Assembly: GCF_004168035.1 (NCBI RefSeq)
Contig: NZ_SDPU01000001.1
Span: 1 to 64,000, forward strand
Origin: Nocardioides iriomotensis
Lineage (GTDB): Bacteria > Actinomycetota > Actinomycetes > Propionibacteriales > Nocardioidaceae
Direction of reading: 5' to 3'
Length of the DNA: 64,000 nt
Shown: positions 51,278 to 60,835 of the stretch, in pieces
Layout: every line of letters begins with the position of its first letter
Position numbering within the stretch: the stretch's first letter is position 1
Notes under the pieces: model-generated
Databases searched by the model: none
Seen by the model: the letters and a program-made list of their open reading frames with translations, nothing else
What the model was told of the DNA's origin: nothing
Translations under genes and position numbers: made by a program

Positions 51278-51857
51278 ACGCGAAGGCCAGCGCCACCACC
51301 TGCGCGACCTGACCGACCCGGCCCAGCTTGTCGATCACCGGGAACAGAGCGACGAAGAGCAGCACCAGCAGCGGTACCCACACCGGCGTACGGCGGGCGA
51401 CGAAGAGCGCCAGCGCGAGCAGGGTCAGGCCGGCGTAGAACGCCGCCAACCAGCCGAAGAGGAAGATCCCGAGCCCGACGTCCTCGGTGACCGTGTCGAG
51501 GGTGCCGGCGCGGATCGCCTGCTCGCGGACGAGCGCGCGGAAGAACACCAGCAGCATGGCGTAGCCGGACGTGCCGATGAAGCCGATCGACAGCACGGAC
51601 ACGGCGATCACGCCGAGCGCGCGGGCGCGCACGTGGAAGAGCGACAGGACCGCCGGAAGACCGAGGGTCAGCGTGACCGAGGCGAGGAAGTACATCACCG
51701 CCATGCCGAGCCAGCGGCCGCCGGCCATCGCCACGGTCGCGACGGTCTGGGCGGAGTCACCGTCCGCGGGGACCGGGTTCAGGAGCGCGCCGAAGGCGAG
51801 CGCCATGACCCCGACGACCAGGGCGGACGCCGACAGGGGGATCCAGTCCCAGCGCAT
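51186..51857 (-). CDS. Hypothetical integral membrane protein
   Basis: 223 residues with six predicted helices: IPLSASALVVGVMALAFGAL, WLGMAVMYFLASVTLTLGLP, LGVIAVSVLSIGFIGTSGYA, IFLFGWLAAFYAGLTLLALA, VPLLVLLFVALFPVIDKL and VAQVVALAFAFTGIAMAAVH. I recall similar actinobacterial membrane proteins only as hypothetical. Its 3' end overlaps the methyltransferase gene antisense. Confidence 0.75.
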   Translation of the reverse strand: MRWDWIPLSASALVVGVMALAFGALLNPVPADGDSAQTVATVAMAGGRWLGMAVMYFLASVTLTLGLPAVLSLFHVRARALGVIAVSVLSIGFIGTSGYAMLLVFFRALVREQAIRAGTLDTVTEDVGLGIFLFGWLAAFYAGLTLLALALFVARRTPVWVPLLVLLFVALFPVIDKLGRVGQVAQVVALAFAFTGIAMAAVHDASGRARAVEVARSGSAPVF

Positions 51858-51963
51858 GGGGGAACGCTAGGCGGACGCGCGCGGCCGCACCACGTTTTCG
51901 AGCAAAATCGCACAACATCCGTGACGAAATTCCCGAGTGGGGCGGGTCCGTACCCTGGTGGGC

Positions 51964-52821
51964 GTGACCACGGCGATCCCTGCCACCCCGGAAGCGACGG
52001 CCGACCGGTTCGCGTCCGCGCTCGACGTGCTCGCCGACCGGCCCCTGCTGGTGCTCACCGGCGCCGGCATGAGCACCGACTCGGGCATCCCCGACTACCG
52101 CGGACCGGGCTCTCCCAGCAGGACCCCGATGACCTACCAGGAGTTCGCGGCCGGTCCGGACGCGCAGCGCCGCTACTGGGCGCGCTCACACCTGGGCTGG
52201 AGCCGGATGGGCCGGGCGACGCCCAACGCCGGCCACGACGCCGTCGCCGCGCTCGAGACCCGCGGCCGGCTCACCCTGACGATCACCCAGAACGTCGACG
52301 GCCTGCACGAGTCCGCCGGCTCACGCAACCTGTGCGCACTGCACGGCCGGGTCGCCGACGTGATCTGCCTGGGCTGCCGCACCACCAGCTCGCGGCGCGC
52401 GCTGGCCGCCCGGCTCGACGCGCTCAACCCCGGCTGGTCGGCCGCGCACGCCGACGTCGCCTCCCGGCCCGACGGCGACGTCGACCTGGAGGAGACGGCG
52501 GGCTTCGTGGTCCCCGGCTGCGACGACTGCGGCGGCGTGCTCAAGCCGGACGTCGTGTTCTTCGGCGAGAACGTCCCCAAGCCCCGCGTCGAGCGCTGCT
52601 ACGCCGCCGTCGACGCGCTCCCCGCCTGCGACGGCGCCCTGCTCGTGCTCGGCTCGTCGCTGACCGTCATGTCGGGCTTCCGGTTCGTCCGGCACGCCGC
52701 GAAGCTCGGTGTCCCGGTCGTGATCGTCAACCGCGGCACCACCCGCGCCGACGACCTGGCGACGGTGAAGCTGCACGCCGGCACGACCGACTTCGCCACC
52801 GCGCTCGCATCCGTCGGGTGA
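51964..52821 (+). CDS. Sir2 family NAD+-dependent protein deacylase
   Basis: 285 residues. Sirtuin motifs: [20 protein letters not shown] (NAD-binding GAG and the D-Y-R loop), [15 protein letters not shown] (TQNxDxLH), ALHGRVADV with the catalytic His, zinc Cys pairs ICLGC and CDDC, and [16 protein letters not shown] with VVIVNRG. It should remove acetyl or acyl groups from lysines using NAD+. GTG 51964 was preferred over an upstream start because the family begins close to here. It ends next to a strong palindrome shared with the sucD end. Confidence 0.92.
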   Translation: MTTAIPATPEATADRFASALDVLADRPLLVLTGAGMSTDSGIPDYRGPGSPSRTPMTYQEFAAGPDAQRRYWARSHLGWSRMGRATPNAGHDAVAALETRGRLTLTITQNVDGLHESAGSRNLCALHGRVADVICLGCRTTSSRRALAARLDALNPGWSAAHADVASRPDGDVDLEETAGFVVPGCDDCGGVLKPDVVFFGENVPKPRVERCYAAVDALPACDGALLVLGSSLTVMSGFRFVRHAAKLGVPVVIVNRGTTRADDLATVKLHAGTTDFATALASVG

Positions 52822-52858
52822 TCGAGCTTGTCGAGATCACTGGTCTCGACAAGCTCGA
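52822..52858. terminator. Perfect 15-bp hairpin between convergent sirtuin and sucD genes
   Basis: tcgagcttgtcgaga (52822-52836) and tctcgacaagctcga (52844-52858) form a perfect stem with a 7-base loop. Placed between two converging stops, it can terminate both transcripts. The TCGACAAGCTCGA core is a repeat type I recall as abundant between genes in Nocardioides and relatives, so it may be a member of a repetitive palindrome family. Confidence 0.75.
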
Positions 52859-52867
52859 CCAGCCGGA

Positions 52868-53749
52868 CTAGAGGTTCTGCAGCACCTCGCGCATCAGCGC
52901 GGCTGTCTCGGACGGCGTCTTGCCGACCTTCACGCCGACGGCCTCGAGGGCCTCCTTCTTGGCCTGCGCGGTGCCGGACGAGCCGGACACGATCGCGCCG
53001 GCGTGGCCCATGGTCTTGCCTTCCGGCGCGGTGAAGCCGGCGACGTACCCGACGACGGGCTTGGTGACGTTGTCCTTGATGTACGCCGCCGCGCGCTCCT
53101 CGGCGTCGCCGCCGATCTCGCCGATCATCACGATCGCCTTGGTCTCCGGGTCGGCCTCGAACGCCGCGAGGGCGTCGATGTGGGTGGTGCCGATGACCGG
53201 GTCACCGCCGATGCCGATCGCGGTCGAGAAGCCGTAGTCCCGCAGCTCGTACATCATCTGGTAGGTCAGCGTGCCGGACTTCGACACCAGGCCGACCGGG
53301 CCCTTGCCCGCGATGGTGTGCGGGGTGATGCCGGCGAGCGACTCCTCCGGGGTGATGATGCCCGGGCAGTTGGGGCCGATCATCCGGGTGTCCTTGCCCT
53401 GCAGGTAGGACCACACCTCGGCGGTGTCCTGCACCGGCACGCCCTCGGTGATCACCACGAGCAGGCCGATGCCGGCGTCGATGGCCTCGATGCAGGCGTC
53501 CTTGGTGAACGCCGGCGGCACGAACACGACCGACACGTCGGCGCCGGTCTCGGACATGGCCTCCTTGACGCTGCCGAACACCGGCAGCTCCTTGCCGCCG
53601 AGCTCGACCGACGTACCGGCCTTGCGGGCGTTGACGCCGCCCACGATGTTGGAGCCCGCGTCGAGCATGAGGGTGGTGTGCTTGGAGCCCATCCCGCCCG
53701 TCATGCCCTGGACAATGATCTTGGAGTCCTTGTTGAGGTAGATAGACAT
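52868..53749 (-). CDS. sucD: Succinyl-CoA ligase, alpha subunit
   Basis: 293 residues. CoA-binding start [20 protein letters not shown], ligand loop [30 protein letters not shown], and the phosphohistidine site [20 protein letters not shown]. It carries the His that relays phosphate between succinyl phosphate and NDP. Works with SucC in the TCA cycle. It begins 17 bases after the sucC stop in the same operon. ATG 53749 was chosen because the CoA-binding strand starts here. Confidence 0.97.
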   Translation of the reverse strand: MSIYLNKDSKIIVQGMTGGMGSKHTTLMLDAGSNIVGGVNARKAGTSVELGGKELPVFGSVKEAMSETGADVSVVFVPPAFTKDACIEAIDAGIGLLVVITEGVPVQDTAEVWSYLQGKDTRMIGPNCPGIITPEESLAGITPHTIAGKGPVGLVSKSGTLTYQMMYELRDYGFSTAIGIGGDPVIGTTHIDALAAFEADPETKAIVMIGEIGGDAEERAAAYIKDNVTKPVVGYVAGFTAPEGKTMGHAGAIVSGSSGTAQAKKEALEAVGVKVGKTPSETAALMREVLQNL

Positions 53750-53766
53750 CTCTTCGTCCCTGTCCC

Positions 53767-54927
53767 TTACGCGTTCGCGAGCTCGGCGGCCTTGTCGGCC
53801 GCGCCGTCCATGGTGTCGACCTGGGTGACCAGCGGGTGCGCCAGCTCGTCCAGGATCCGGCGGCCCTCGGCCACGTTGTTGCCGTCGAGGCGTACGACGA
53901 GCGGCTTGGTGGCCTCGTCGCCGAGGATCTCCAGCGCGCCCTTGATGCCGTTGGCCACCTCGTCGCACGCGGTGATGCCACCGAAGACGTTCACGAACAC
54001 GCTCTTGACCTGGGCGTCGCCGAGGATCACGTGCAGGCCGTCGGCCATCACCTGGGCGTTGGCGCCGCCACCGATGTCGAGGAAGTTGGCCGGCTTGACG
54101 CCGCCGTGCTTCTCGCCGGCGTAGGCCACGACGTCGAGCGTGGACATGACCAGGCCCGCGCCGTTGCCGATGATGCCGACCTCGCCGTCGAGCTTGACGT
54201 AGTTGAGGCCCTTGTCCTTGGCCTGCGACTCCAGCGGGTCCTCCTCGTCACGGATGACGAAGGCGGCGTGGTCCTCGTGGCGGAAGTCGGCGTTCTCGTC
54301 GAGCGAGACCTTGCCGTCGAGCGCCTCGAGCTTGTCACCGGCCAGGCGGGCCAGCGGGTTGACCTCGACGAGGGTGGCGTCCTCCTCGACGAAGACCTTC
54401 CAGAGCGCGAGCACCGTCTGCACGGCCTGCTCCACGAGCGCCTCGGGGAACTTCGCCTCCGCGACGATCGCGCGGGCCTTCTCCTCGTCGACGCCGGAGC
54501 CCGGGTCGATGTCGATCTTCTTCACGGCGTCGGGGTTGGTCTTGGCGACCTCCTCGATCTCGACGCCGCCCTCGACGCTGGCGATGCAGAGGTACTGCCG
54601 CTGCGCACGGTCGAGCAGGAACGAGAAGTAGTACTCCTCCTCGATGCTCGCGGCGGGCGCGATGAGGACCCGGTTGACGGTGAGGCCCTTGATCTCCATG
54701 CCGAGGATCGCGGCCGCGTGCTGCTCGGCCTCGTCGGGCGTCTTGGCGAGCTTGACGCCGCCGGCCTTGCCGCGGCCACCCGCCTTCACCTGGGCCTTCA
54801 CCACGACGGTGCCGAGCTGCTCGGCCGCCGCGCGCGCCTCGGCGGGCGTGTTCGCCACGATGCCGAGCGTCACCGGCACGTCATGCTTGGCGAAGAGCTC
54901 CTTCGCCTGGTACTCCATCAGGTCCAC
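53767..54927 (-). CDS. sucC: Succinyl-CoA ligase, beta subunit
   Basis: 386 residues. ATP-grasp domain: [40 protein letters not shown] (nucleotide Lys region), [20 protein letters not shown] (metal Glu/Asn), and the C-terminal ligase half [20 protein letters not shown] and [17 protein letters not shown]. Makes ATP or GTP from succinyl-CoA in the TCA cycle. The GTG at 54925-54927 gives Val-Asp-Leu-Met; ATG 54918 is the alternative. Confidence 0.97.
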   Translation of the reverse strand: MDLMEYQAKELFAKHDVPVTLGIVANTPAEARAAAEQLGTVVVKAQVKAGGRGKAGGVKLAKTPDEAEQHAAAILGMEIKGLTVNRVLIAPAASIEEEYYFSFLLDRAQRQYLCIASVEGGVEIEEVAKTNPDAVKKIDIDPGSGVDEEKARAIVAEAKFPEALVEQAVQTVLALWKVFVEEDATLVEVNPLARLAGDKLEALDGKVSLDENADFRHEDHAAFVIRDEEDPLESQAKDKGLNYVKLDGEVGIIGNGAGLVMSTLDVVAYAGEKHGGVKPANFLDIGGGANAQVMADGLHVILGDAQVKSVFVNVFGGITACDEVANGIKGALEILGDEATKPLVVRLDGNNVAEGRRILDELAHPLVTQVDTMDGAADKAAELANA

Positions 54928-55100
54928 AGGGATCTACCCGTCCTTCTCGATGTCGGAGCTGTCCGGGCGCACGGCCGTCAGACGACAGAGGCGCCTCTGC
55001 CGACCCTAGACCCGTGAGGCCGGTCACCTCCACGTCACCCTGGTCACACACGTCGTACCCCCGGTACGGCGAGGTGCGGCCTGGGTAGGAGGCAGCCGTG

Positions 55101-56000
55101 ATGCGCATCGTCGACTCGGGAGGCGTCCGGATCGCCGTCCGCGAGCACTCCGCCGCCGGGCCGGACCGGCCCACCGTCGTGCTCGTGCACGGCTACCCCG
55201 ACCAGCAGGACATGTGGGACCTCGTGGTCGCCGCCCTGCCGACCGACCGCCTCCACGTCGTGACGTACGACGTCCGGGGCGCCGGGGACAGCGACGCCCC
55301 CGACGGGCTGCGCGAGTACCGCACCGACCGGCTCGTCGACGACCTGGCCGCGGTGCTCGACGCGGTGAGCCCGGCCGGACCGGCCCGCCGGCCGGTGCAC
55401 CTGGTCGGTCACGACTGGGGCTCGGTACAGCTGTGGGACGCGGTCGGCGTCGCGGACGAGCACCCCGGGCTGCGCGGCCGGCTGGCGTCGTTCACCTCGA
55501 TCAGCGGGCCGTCGCTGGCGCACAGCGCCTGGGTCGCGCAGCACCCGCGCGGCCGCCGGCTCCGGCTGCTCCGGCAGCTCGCGCACTCCTGGTACGTCTA
55601 CCTCTTCCTCCTGCCCCTGCTGCCCGAGCTGGTCTGGTGGCTGGGGCACCGGCCGCTCGCCCGGGTCATCGCGGCCAAGGAGGGACTCGGCCGCGGCCAC
55701 TGGGGCGCCGAGCTGCGCCGGAACGCCGCCCGCGGCGTGCGGCTCTACCGCGCCAACTTCCCCGCGGGCCTGCGGCGCGACGTCCGGCACTGGCGCACCG
55801 ACGTCCCGGTGCAGGTGGTGCGGCCGACCCGCGACGCGTACCTCACCGACGTGCTCCTCGACGACCTCGACCGGATCGCCTCCGACGTCCGCGTGGTCGA
55901 GGTCGACGCCGGCCACTGGGTCGCGCGCACCCACCCGGACCGGGTCGCCGCCCTCGTCGCCGGGCACGTGGATCGGACCGCCGGAGCTACCGGCGCGTAG
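55101..56000 (+). CDS. Alpha/beta hydrolase, epoxide hydrolase/haloalkane dehalogenase-like
   Basis: 299 residues. VVLVHGYPDQQDMWD gives the H-G-x-P oxyanion motif, VTYDVRGAGDSDAP the next loop, and VHLVGHDWGSVQLWD has Asp as nucleophile (D-W-G), as in epoxide hydrolases and dehalogenases. The cap domain includes RLLRQLAHSWYVYLFLLPLL, unusually hydrophobic. The His is in VEVDAGHWVARTHPD. ATG 55101 or GTG 55098. It stands upstream of the S15-type gene by 31 bases, probably one transcript. Confidence 0.87.
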   Translation: MRIVDSGGVRIAVREHSAAGPDRPTVVLVHGYPDQQDMWDLVVAALPTDRLHVVTYDVRGAGDSDAPDGLREYRTDRLVDDLAAVLDAVSPAGPARRPVHLVGHDWGSVQLWDAVGVADEHPGLRGRLASFTSISGPSLAHSAWVAQHPRGRRLRLLRQLAHSWYVYLFLLPLLPELVWWLGHRPLARVIAAKEGLGRGHWGAELRRNAARGVRLYRANFPAGLRRDVRHWRTDVPVQVVRPTRDAYLTDVLLDDLDRIASDVRVVEVDAGHWVARTHPDRVAALVAGHVDRTAGATGA

Positions 56001-56031
56001 CCTTCCGGCGGACCGGCTCGTTGTCCCCTGC

Positions 56032-57876
56032 ATGACCCGCCGCCGTACCGCCGCCCTCACCGCCGGGCTGACCGCCACCGCCGGCCTCGCCCTGCTCGGG
56101 CCGGGCACCCCCGCCACCGCCGACGACACCCCCGGCTACTCCGTCCGGCACATCACCGTCGACACGCTGGTCGGGCCGAACGGCGACCAGCCGTGCGCGG
56201 TGACCGCCGACCTCTACACGCCCGACGGCGCGAGCGCGCGGCACCGCAAGCCGGCGATCCTCACCACGCACGGCTTCGGCGGCAGCAAGGACGACGGCAA
56301 CCAGACCGCGATCGGCCAGGGCTTCGCCCAAGAGGGGTACGTCGTGCTCTCCTACTCCGGCCTCGGCTTCGGCGGGTCGGAGTGCAAGATCCGGCTCGAC
56401 GACCCGGCCTGGGACGGCAAGGCCGGATCGCAGGTCCTCGACGTGCTCGCCGGCGCGCGCTCGTTCACCGACGAGGACACCGGCGCCGCCGGCCGCGTCG
56501 ACTACGTCGCGCGCGAGCGGAAGGGCGACCCGAAGGTCGGCATGATCGGCGGCTCCTACGGCGGACAGATCCAGTACGCCGTCGCGATGCAGGACCCGCG
56601 CGTCGACGCGCTGATCCCGATCATCACGTGGAACGACCTGGAGTACTCCCTCGCACCCAACAACGCCGACCAGGTCGCCACCGGCCGCAGCGTCGACACC
56701 CGCACGCCGGGCGTCGCCAAGAAGCAGTGGGTCGACCTCTTCTTCGCCGGCGGGATCATCGACGGCGTCGACGACGCGCAGGTCGACCCGGGCCGCAACG
56801 TCGGCTGCCCCAACTTCGCCGACGAGGTCTGCCCGACGGCGCTGAAGCTGAACACGCTCGGCTACCCCGACGCCGACATGAGCGCGATCGCGGCCCGCTC
56901 CTCCGTGGCGTCGTACCTGTCCCGGATCAACGTCTCGACCCTGCTCGTGCAGGGACAGAAGGACACCCTGTTCAACCTCCAGGAGGCGGTCGCGACCTTC
57001 AAGGGTCTCCGCCGCCAGGGCACCGAGGCGCGGATGGTGTGGCAGTCGTGGGGCCACTCGGGCAGCACCCCCGCGCCGGGCGAGCTCGACTTCGACGCGC
57101 CGTCGCTGCGCGACTCCTACCTCGGCCGCCGGTTCCTCGCCTGGATGGACCACCACGTCCGCGGCGACGAGGACGCCCCGGTCGGCCCGCGGTTCGCGTA
57201 CTTCCGCGACTGGGTCCGCTACGACACCTCCCCGGCTGCGGCCGGTACCGCGGTCGAGAAGGCGTACGCCGAGAAGCGCCGGTTCCGCACGCCGATGTCC
57301 GCCTCGCTCTACCTCTCCGGCAAGGACGGCCTGACACCTACGGCCGACGCCGTCGAGGCCGGGTCGGCGTCCTACGCCAACGCGCCCGGCGCGCCGACGT
57401 CGTACTCGGAGACCTCCGGCCTCGAGGGCGGCCAGGTGAACAACCCGGTCTCCGACGCGCCCGGCACCTTCGCGGCGTTCACCAGCGCCCCGCTCGCGAA
57501 GGGCGCCTCGATCGTCGGCAGCCCGCGGCTCACCCTGCACCTCGACGCCCCGGTCGCCGCGCAGTCCCAGGCTGGCGGGCCGGGCGGTCAGCTGATCCTC
57601 TTCGCCAAGGTGTACGACCTCGCTCCCGACGGCACCCCGACGCTGAAGAACCGGCTCGTCTCTCCGGTGCGCGTGGGCGACGTGACGGAGCCGGTCCGGG
57701 TGGAGCTGCCGGGCATCGTGCACCGGGTGCGGAAGGGCCACCGGATCCAGGTGGTGCTCGCCGCGAGCGACTGGGCCTACGCCGACAACGCCCTGGTGCA
57801 GCCGGTGACCGTGACCACCAGCAAGGAGGAGCCGAGCGTGCTGCGGCTCCCCCTCACCGGCGACCTGGTGTTCTGA
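56032..57876 (+). CDS. Secreted CocE/NonD-type (S15, X-Pro dipeptidyl-peptidase-like) hydrolase
   Basis: 614 residues with a signal peptide (ALTAGLTATAGLALLGPGTP). LTTHGFGGSKDDGNQTAIGQ is the oxyanion region; the elbow is VGMIGGSYGGQIQYAVAM; acid in LLVQGQKDTLFN and His in WQSWGHSGSTPAP. The last 200 residues form the jelly-roll domain of this family (PLAKGASIVGSPRLTLHLDA, VHRVRKGHRIQVVLAASDWA). May hydrolyse peptides or acyl esters outside the cell. Its stop is 5 bases from the nested palindrome. Confidence 0.9.
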   Translation: MTRRRTAALTAGLTATAGLALLGPGTPATADDTPGYSVRHITVDTLVGPNGDQPCAVTADLYTPDGASARHRKPAILTTHGFGGSKDDGNQTAIGQGFAQEGYVVLSYSGLGFGGSECKIRLDDPAWDGKAGSQVLDVLAGARSFTDEDTGAAGRVDYVARERKGDPKVGMIGGSYGGQIQYAVAMQDPRVDALIPIITWNDLEYSLAPNNADQVATGRSVDTRTPGVAKKQWVDLFFAGGIIDGVDDAQVDPGRNVGCPNFADEVCPTALKLNTLGYPDADMSAIAARSSVASYLSRINVSTLLVQGQKDTLFNLQEAVATFKGLRRQGTEARMVWQSWGHSGSTPAPGELDFDAPSLRDSYLGRRFLAWMDHHVRGDEDAPVGPRFAYFRDWVRYDTSPAAAGTAVEKAYAEKRRFRTPMSASLYLSGKDGLTPTADAVEAGSASYANAPGAPTSYSETSGLEGGQVNNPVSDAPGTFAAFTSAPLAKGASIVGSPRLTLHLDAPVAAQSQAGGPGGQLILFAKVYDLAPDGTPTLKNRLVSPVRVGDVTEPVRVELPGIVHRVRKGHRIQVVLAASDWAYADNALVQPVTVTTSKEEPSVLRLPLTGDLVF

Positions 57877-57880
57877 CGGC

Positions 57881-57974
57881 GTCGGTTTCCCACCATCCGG
57901 TGGGAAACTTGCGCATCCGGGCCGAAACTTCGGCCCGGATGCGACGGGTTACCACCATCTGGTGGGAAACCGAC
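57881..57974. repeat. Nested palindrome (three hairpins within an outer inverted repeat)
   Basis: gtcggtttcccacca (57881-57895) and tggtgggaaaccgac (57960-57974) are perfect outer arms. Inside are hairpin 1 at 57885-57908 (gtttcccacc with ggtgggaaac), a 15-bp core hairpin at 57912-57943 (cgcatccgggccgaa with ttcggcccggatgcg), and a weaker third at about 57947-57971. The spacer also repeats catccgg-x4-aaactt. It lies between convergent genes. It could be a bidirectional terminator, a BIME-like repeat, or the end of a small mobile element. Confidence 0.9.
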
Positions 57975-57979
57975 AGGGG

Positions 57980-58768
57980 TCAGTCGGCGGCGCGCATCGC
58001 CCGGCCGCCGACCAGCAGCCCGAGCGCGCAGACGAAGGCGGCGGCAACGAACCCGGCGGCGACGGTCGATCCGTCGAAGCTGCCGGCGAACAGCGCCCGC
58101 TCGGCGTCGACGACGTACGTCAGCGGGTTGAGCCTCGACGCGGTCTGCAGCCAGCCCGGTGCGGAGTCGACCGGCAGCAGCATCCCGGCGAGCAGCAGGA
58201 TCGGGAACAGGAAGGTCTGCTGCACCGTCCAGAAGATCCAGTCCGCGCCCTTCGCGGCGAGCGCCAGCGCGTAGGACAGCGATCCGAGCCCGACGCAGAA
58301 CACCGACAGCATCAGCAGGCCGACGACCGTCCCGGCGACGTGCAGCTCGAACGAGAACGGCACGACGACCGCGATCACGATGACCGCCTGCACCAGCACC
58401 GGCACGATCTCCTTCAGCGCCCGGCCCATCAGCAGCGCGGACCGCCGCATCGGCGTGACGAGCGTGCGTTCGTGGGAGCCGGTCTGCATCTCGAAAAGCA
58501 GGTTGGAGCCGGTCATCGAGGCGCCGAACAGGCACGACATCACCACGATGCCGGGCACGAACCACTGCAGCGCGCCGCCGGAGAGGCCCGGCACGTTGCC
58601 GAGCAGCGGGGCGAACAGGCCGAGGAACACCAGCGGCTGGATCATCGAGAACACGACCGAGAACGGGTCGCGCAGCACCGGGCGGAGCTCGCGGCCGAAC
58701 ACGATGGCGGTGTCGCGCGCGAGGTTGCTCGGCGCGGTGAGCGTGGGGGTCAGGGTGGCGGTGCTCAT
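57980..58768 (-). CDS. ABC-2 type transporter permease (Drr-type)
   Basis: 262 residues with six membrane helices; FGRELRPVLRDPFSVVFSMI at the start, VFLGLFAPLLGNVPGLSGGA, VVPFSFELHVAGTVVGLLML and LLLAGMLLPVDSAPGWLQTA are typical of DrrB-like permeases. It forms an exporter with the ATPase encoded upstream (ATGA overlap). Drr-type systems export hydrophobic drugs or lipids. Probably controlled by the divergent WYL regulator. Confidence 0.92.
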   Translation of the reverse strand: MSTATLTPTLTAPSNLARDTAIVFGRELRPVLRDPFSVVFSMIQPLVFLGLFAPLLGNVPGLSGGALQWFVPGIVVMSCLFGASMTGSNLLFEMQTGSHERTLVTPMRRSALLMGRALKEIVPVLVQAVIVIAVVVPFSFELHVAGTVVGLLMLSVFCVGLGSLSYALALAAKGADWIFWTVQQTFLFPILLLAGMLLPVDSAPGWLQTASRLNPLTYVVDAERALFAGSFDGSTVAAGFVAAAFVCALGLLVGGRAMRAAD

Positions 58769-59793
58769 GCGGAGACTCCGATCGGGTCGAGCTGGTCGGT
58801 GGCGGGCTGGTCGGCCGTGTGGCCCTCACGGAGGCTGCGGCCGGTGAGGTTGAGGAAGACGTCGTCGAGGGTCGGTCGCGCGACCTCGACGGACCGGGCC
58901 GGAAGCCCCGCGTCCTGCAGGTCGACGAGCATCGCGGGCGCGAGGCGAGCCCCGGACGCGACGCGTACGACGACCTCCCGCTCGGCGTGCTCCACCTCGG
59001 CGTCGCCGTGGCCGCGGACGATCCGGGCGGCGGCGTTGGCGGCGTCGACGACCTCGTCGAAGGCAAGCGTGATCCGGTCGCCGGCGTGGTCGGCCTTGAG
59101 CCGGGCCGGGGTGTCGTCGGCGACGAGCCGCCCGTGGTCGATCACGACGACACGCTCGGCGAGCGAGTCGGCCTCGTCGAGGTAGTGCGTGGTCAGCACG
59201 ACCGTCGTGCCGTAGCGCTCGCGGAGCGCCACGACGTGCTCCTGGAGGTTGGCCCGGTTCTGCGGGTCCAGCCCGGTCGACGGCTCGTCGAGGAACAGCA
59301 GGGCGGGCGCGTGGATCAGGCCCATCGCGATGTCGAGCCGGCGGCGCTGGCCGCCGGACAACGAGGAGACCTTGCGGTCGGCGACCTGGGTCAGGTCGAG
59401 CGAGTCGACCAGCTCGTCGGCCCGCGAGCGCGCGGACGCCTTGCTCATGCCGTAGGCGAGGCCGTGGCTGACCAGCTCGTCGCGGCCGCGCTGGTTGTGC
59501 CCGGCGCCGTTGCCCTGGCCGATGTAGCCGATCGCGCGCCGCACCTGCTGCGGCTGCGTCGCGACGTCGTACCCGGCGACGCGCGCGGTGCCCGAGGTCG
59601 GCGCGATGAGGGTCGTGAGCATCCGCAGGGTCGTCGACTTGCCGGCGCCGTTGGGCCCGAGCAGGGCGACCAGCTCGCCCGGCGCGACCGTGAGGTCGAG
59701 GCCGCGCACGGCCTCGACCGTCCGCTTGCGGGCCGTGAAGGCCTTGGTCAGGCCGTGGGTCTCGATCATGTGCTGCGTCGTCTGTGCGGTCAT
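58765..59793 (-). CDS. ABC transporter ATP-binding protein (DrrA-type)
   Basis: 342 residues. Walker A LLGPNGAGKSTTLRMLTTLI, Q-loop IGYIGQGNGAGHNQRGRDEL, signature SSLSGGQRRRLDIAMGLIHA, Walker B LLFLDEPSTGLDPQNRANLQ and H-loop VVLTTHYLDEADSLAERVVV are all intact. The C-terminal extension (about residues 230-320) is the DrrA type. Energises the permease downstream. A 63-base gap with a partial inverted repeat separates it from the WYL gene. Confidence 0.94.
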   Translation of the reverse strand: MTAQTTQHMIETHGLTKAFTARKRTVEAVRGLDLTVAPGELVALLGPNGAGKSTTLRMLTTLIAPTSGTARVAGYDVATQPQQVRRAIGYIGQGNGAGHNQRGRDELVSHGLAYGMSKASARSRADELVDSLDLTQVADRKVSSLSGGQRRRLDIAMGLIHAPALLFLDEPSTGLDPQNRANLQEHVVALRERYGTTVVLTTHYLDEADSLAERVVVIDHGRLVADDTPARLKADHAGDRITLAFDEVVDAANAAARIVRGHGDAEVEHAEREVVVRVASGARLAPAMLVDLQDAGLPARSVEVARPTLDDVFLNLTGRSLREGHTADQPATDQLDPIGVSA

Positions 59794-59856
59794 GCCCAGG
59801 ACGCTACGGAGCCTTTAGGTCAGTTTCTGTCCTGAAGGCGACCTATTCTCGAGGGC

Positions 59857-60816
59857 ATGTCAGGTTCCAGCGCCCGGATGCTCCAGCTGCTGTCGCTGCT
59901 CCAGACCCACCGCTTCTGGTCCGGCGGCGAGCTGGCGGAGCGGCTCGAGGTCAGCGAGCGCACGCTGCGCCGCGACGTCGACCGGCTGCGCGAGCTCGGC
60001 TACCCCGTCGACGCCGTGCGCGGTACGGCGGGCGGCTACCAGCTCCAGGCCGGCGCCGCCCTCCCGCCGCTGCTCCTCGACGACGACGAGGCGGTGGCGA
60101 TCGCGGTCGGTCTGCGCGGCGCGGCGGGCGGCATGGTCGAGGGCATCGCCGAGACGTCCGTGCGCGCGCTCGGCAAGCTCGTGCAGGTGATGCCGCCGCG
60201 GCTGCGCCGCCGGGTCGACGCGCTGCAGGACGCGACCGTGCCCGTCGGGTTCTCCGGCGGCCCGTCGTTCGACGCCGGGGTGCTGACCACGCTGGCGATG
60301 GCCTGCCGCGACGACGAGCGGGTCCGGTTCGACTACACCCCGCGCGAGGGCGAGAGGATGCAGCGCCACGTCGAGCCGCAGAAGCTCGTCTCGCTCGGGC
60401 GGCGCTGGTACCTCGTCGCCTACGACCTCACCCGGCACGACTGGCGGTCGTTCCGCGTCGACCGGCTGAGCGACCCCGAGGCGACCGGCGTGAAGTTCCG
60501 GCAGCGCGACCTCCCGGCACCGCACACCGGCGACCCGGCGTCGTTCGTGCAGGCCGGCATCCGGTCGGTCCCGCAGAAGCACGAGGTGGCGGTGCTGGTG
60601 CACACCTCCGCCTCCTCGGTCGCCCAGGTCGTGCGCGGCTGGGGCCGGGTCGAGCCGCTCGACGACGGCACCTCGCGGCTCCGGATGAGCGTCGACGACC
60701 TCGGGTGGCCGGTGATGGTGCTGGCCGCCGTCGGTGCGCCGTTCGAGGTCGAGTCGCCGCCGGCGCTCGCCGAGGAGGTACGGCGGGTGGCCGCGCAGTT
60801 CGCGGCGGCCGGCTGA
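59857..60816 (+). CDS. WYL domain transcriptional regulator
   Basis: 319 residues. N-terminal winged HTH (RMLQLLSLLQTHRFWSGGEL, then LEVSERTLRRDVDRLRELGY and VRGTAGGYQLQAG), then the WYL domain with FDYTPREGERMQRHVEPQKL, SLGRRWYLVAYDLTRHDWRS (the W-Y-L motif) and FRVDRL, and a C-terminal WCX part. WYL domains bind nucleic acid or nucleotide ligands. Divergent from the Drr-type ABC genes and likely their repressor or activator. Confidence 0.93.
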   Translation: MSGSSARMLQLLSLLQTHRFWSGGELAERLEVSERTLRRDVDRLRELGYPVDAVRGTAGGYQLQAGAALPPLLLDDDEAVAIAVGLRGAAGGMVEGIAETSVRALGKLVQVMPPRLRRRVDALQDATVPVGFSGGPSFDAGVLTTLAMACRDDERVRFDYTPREGERMQRHVEPQKLVSLGRRWYLVAYDLTRHDWRSFRVDRLSDPEATGVKFRQRDLPAPHTGDPASFVQAGIRSVPQKHEVAVLVHTSASSVAQVVRGWGRVEPLDDGTSRLRMSVDDLGWPVMVLAAVGAPFEVESPPALAEEVRRVAAQFAAAG

Positions 60817-60835
60817 GCGTCGTACCGCGGCAGGC

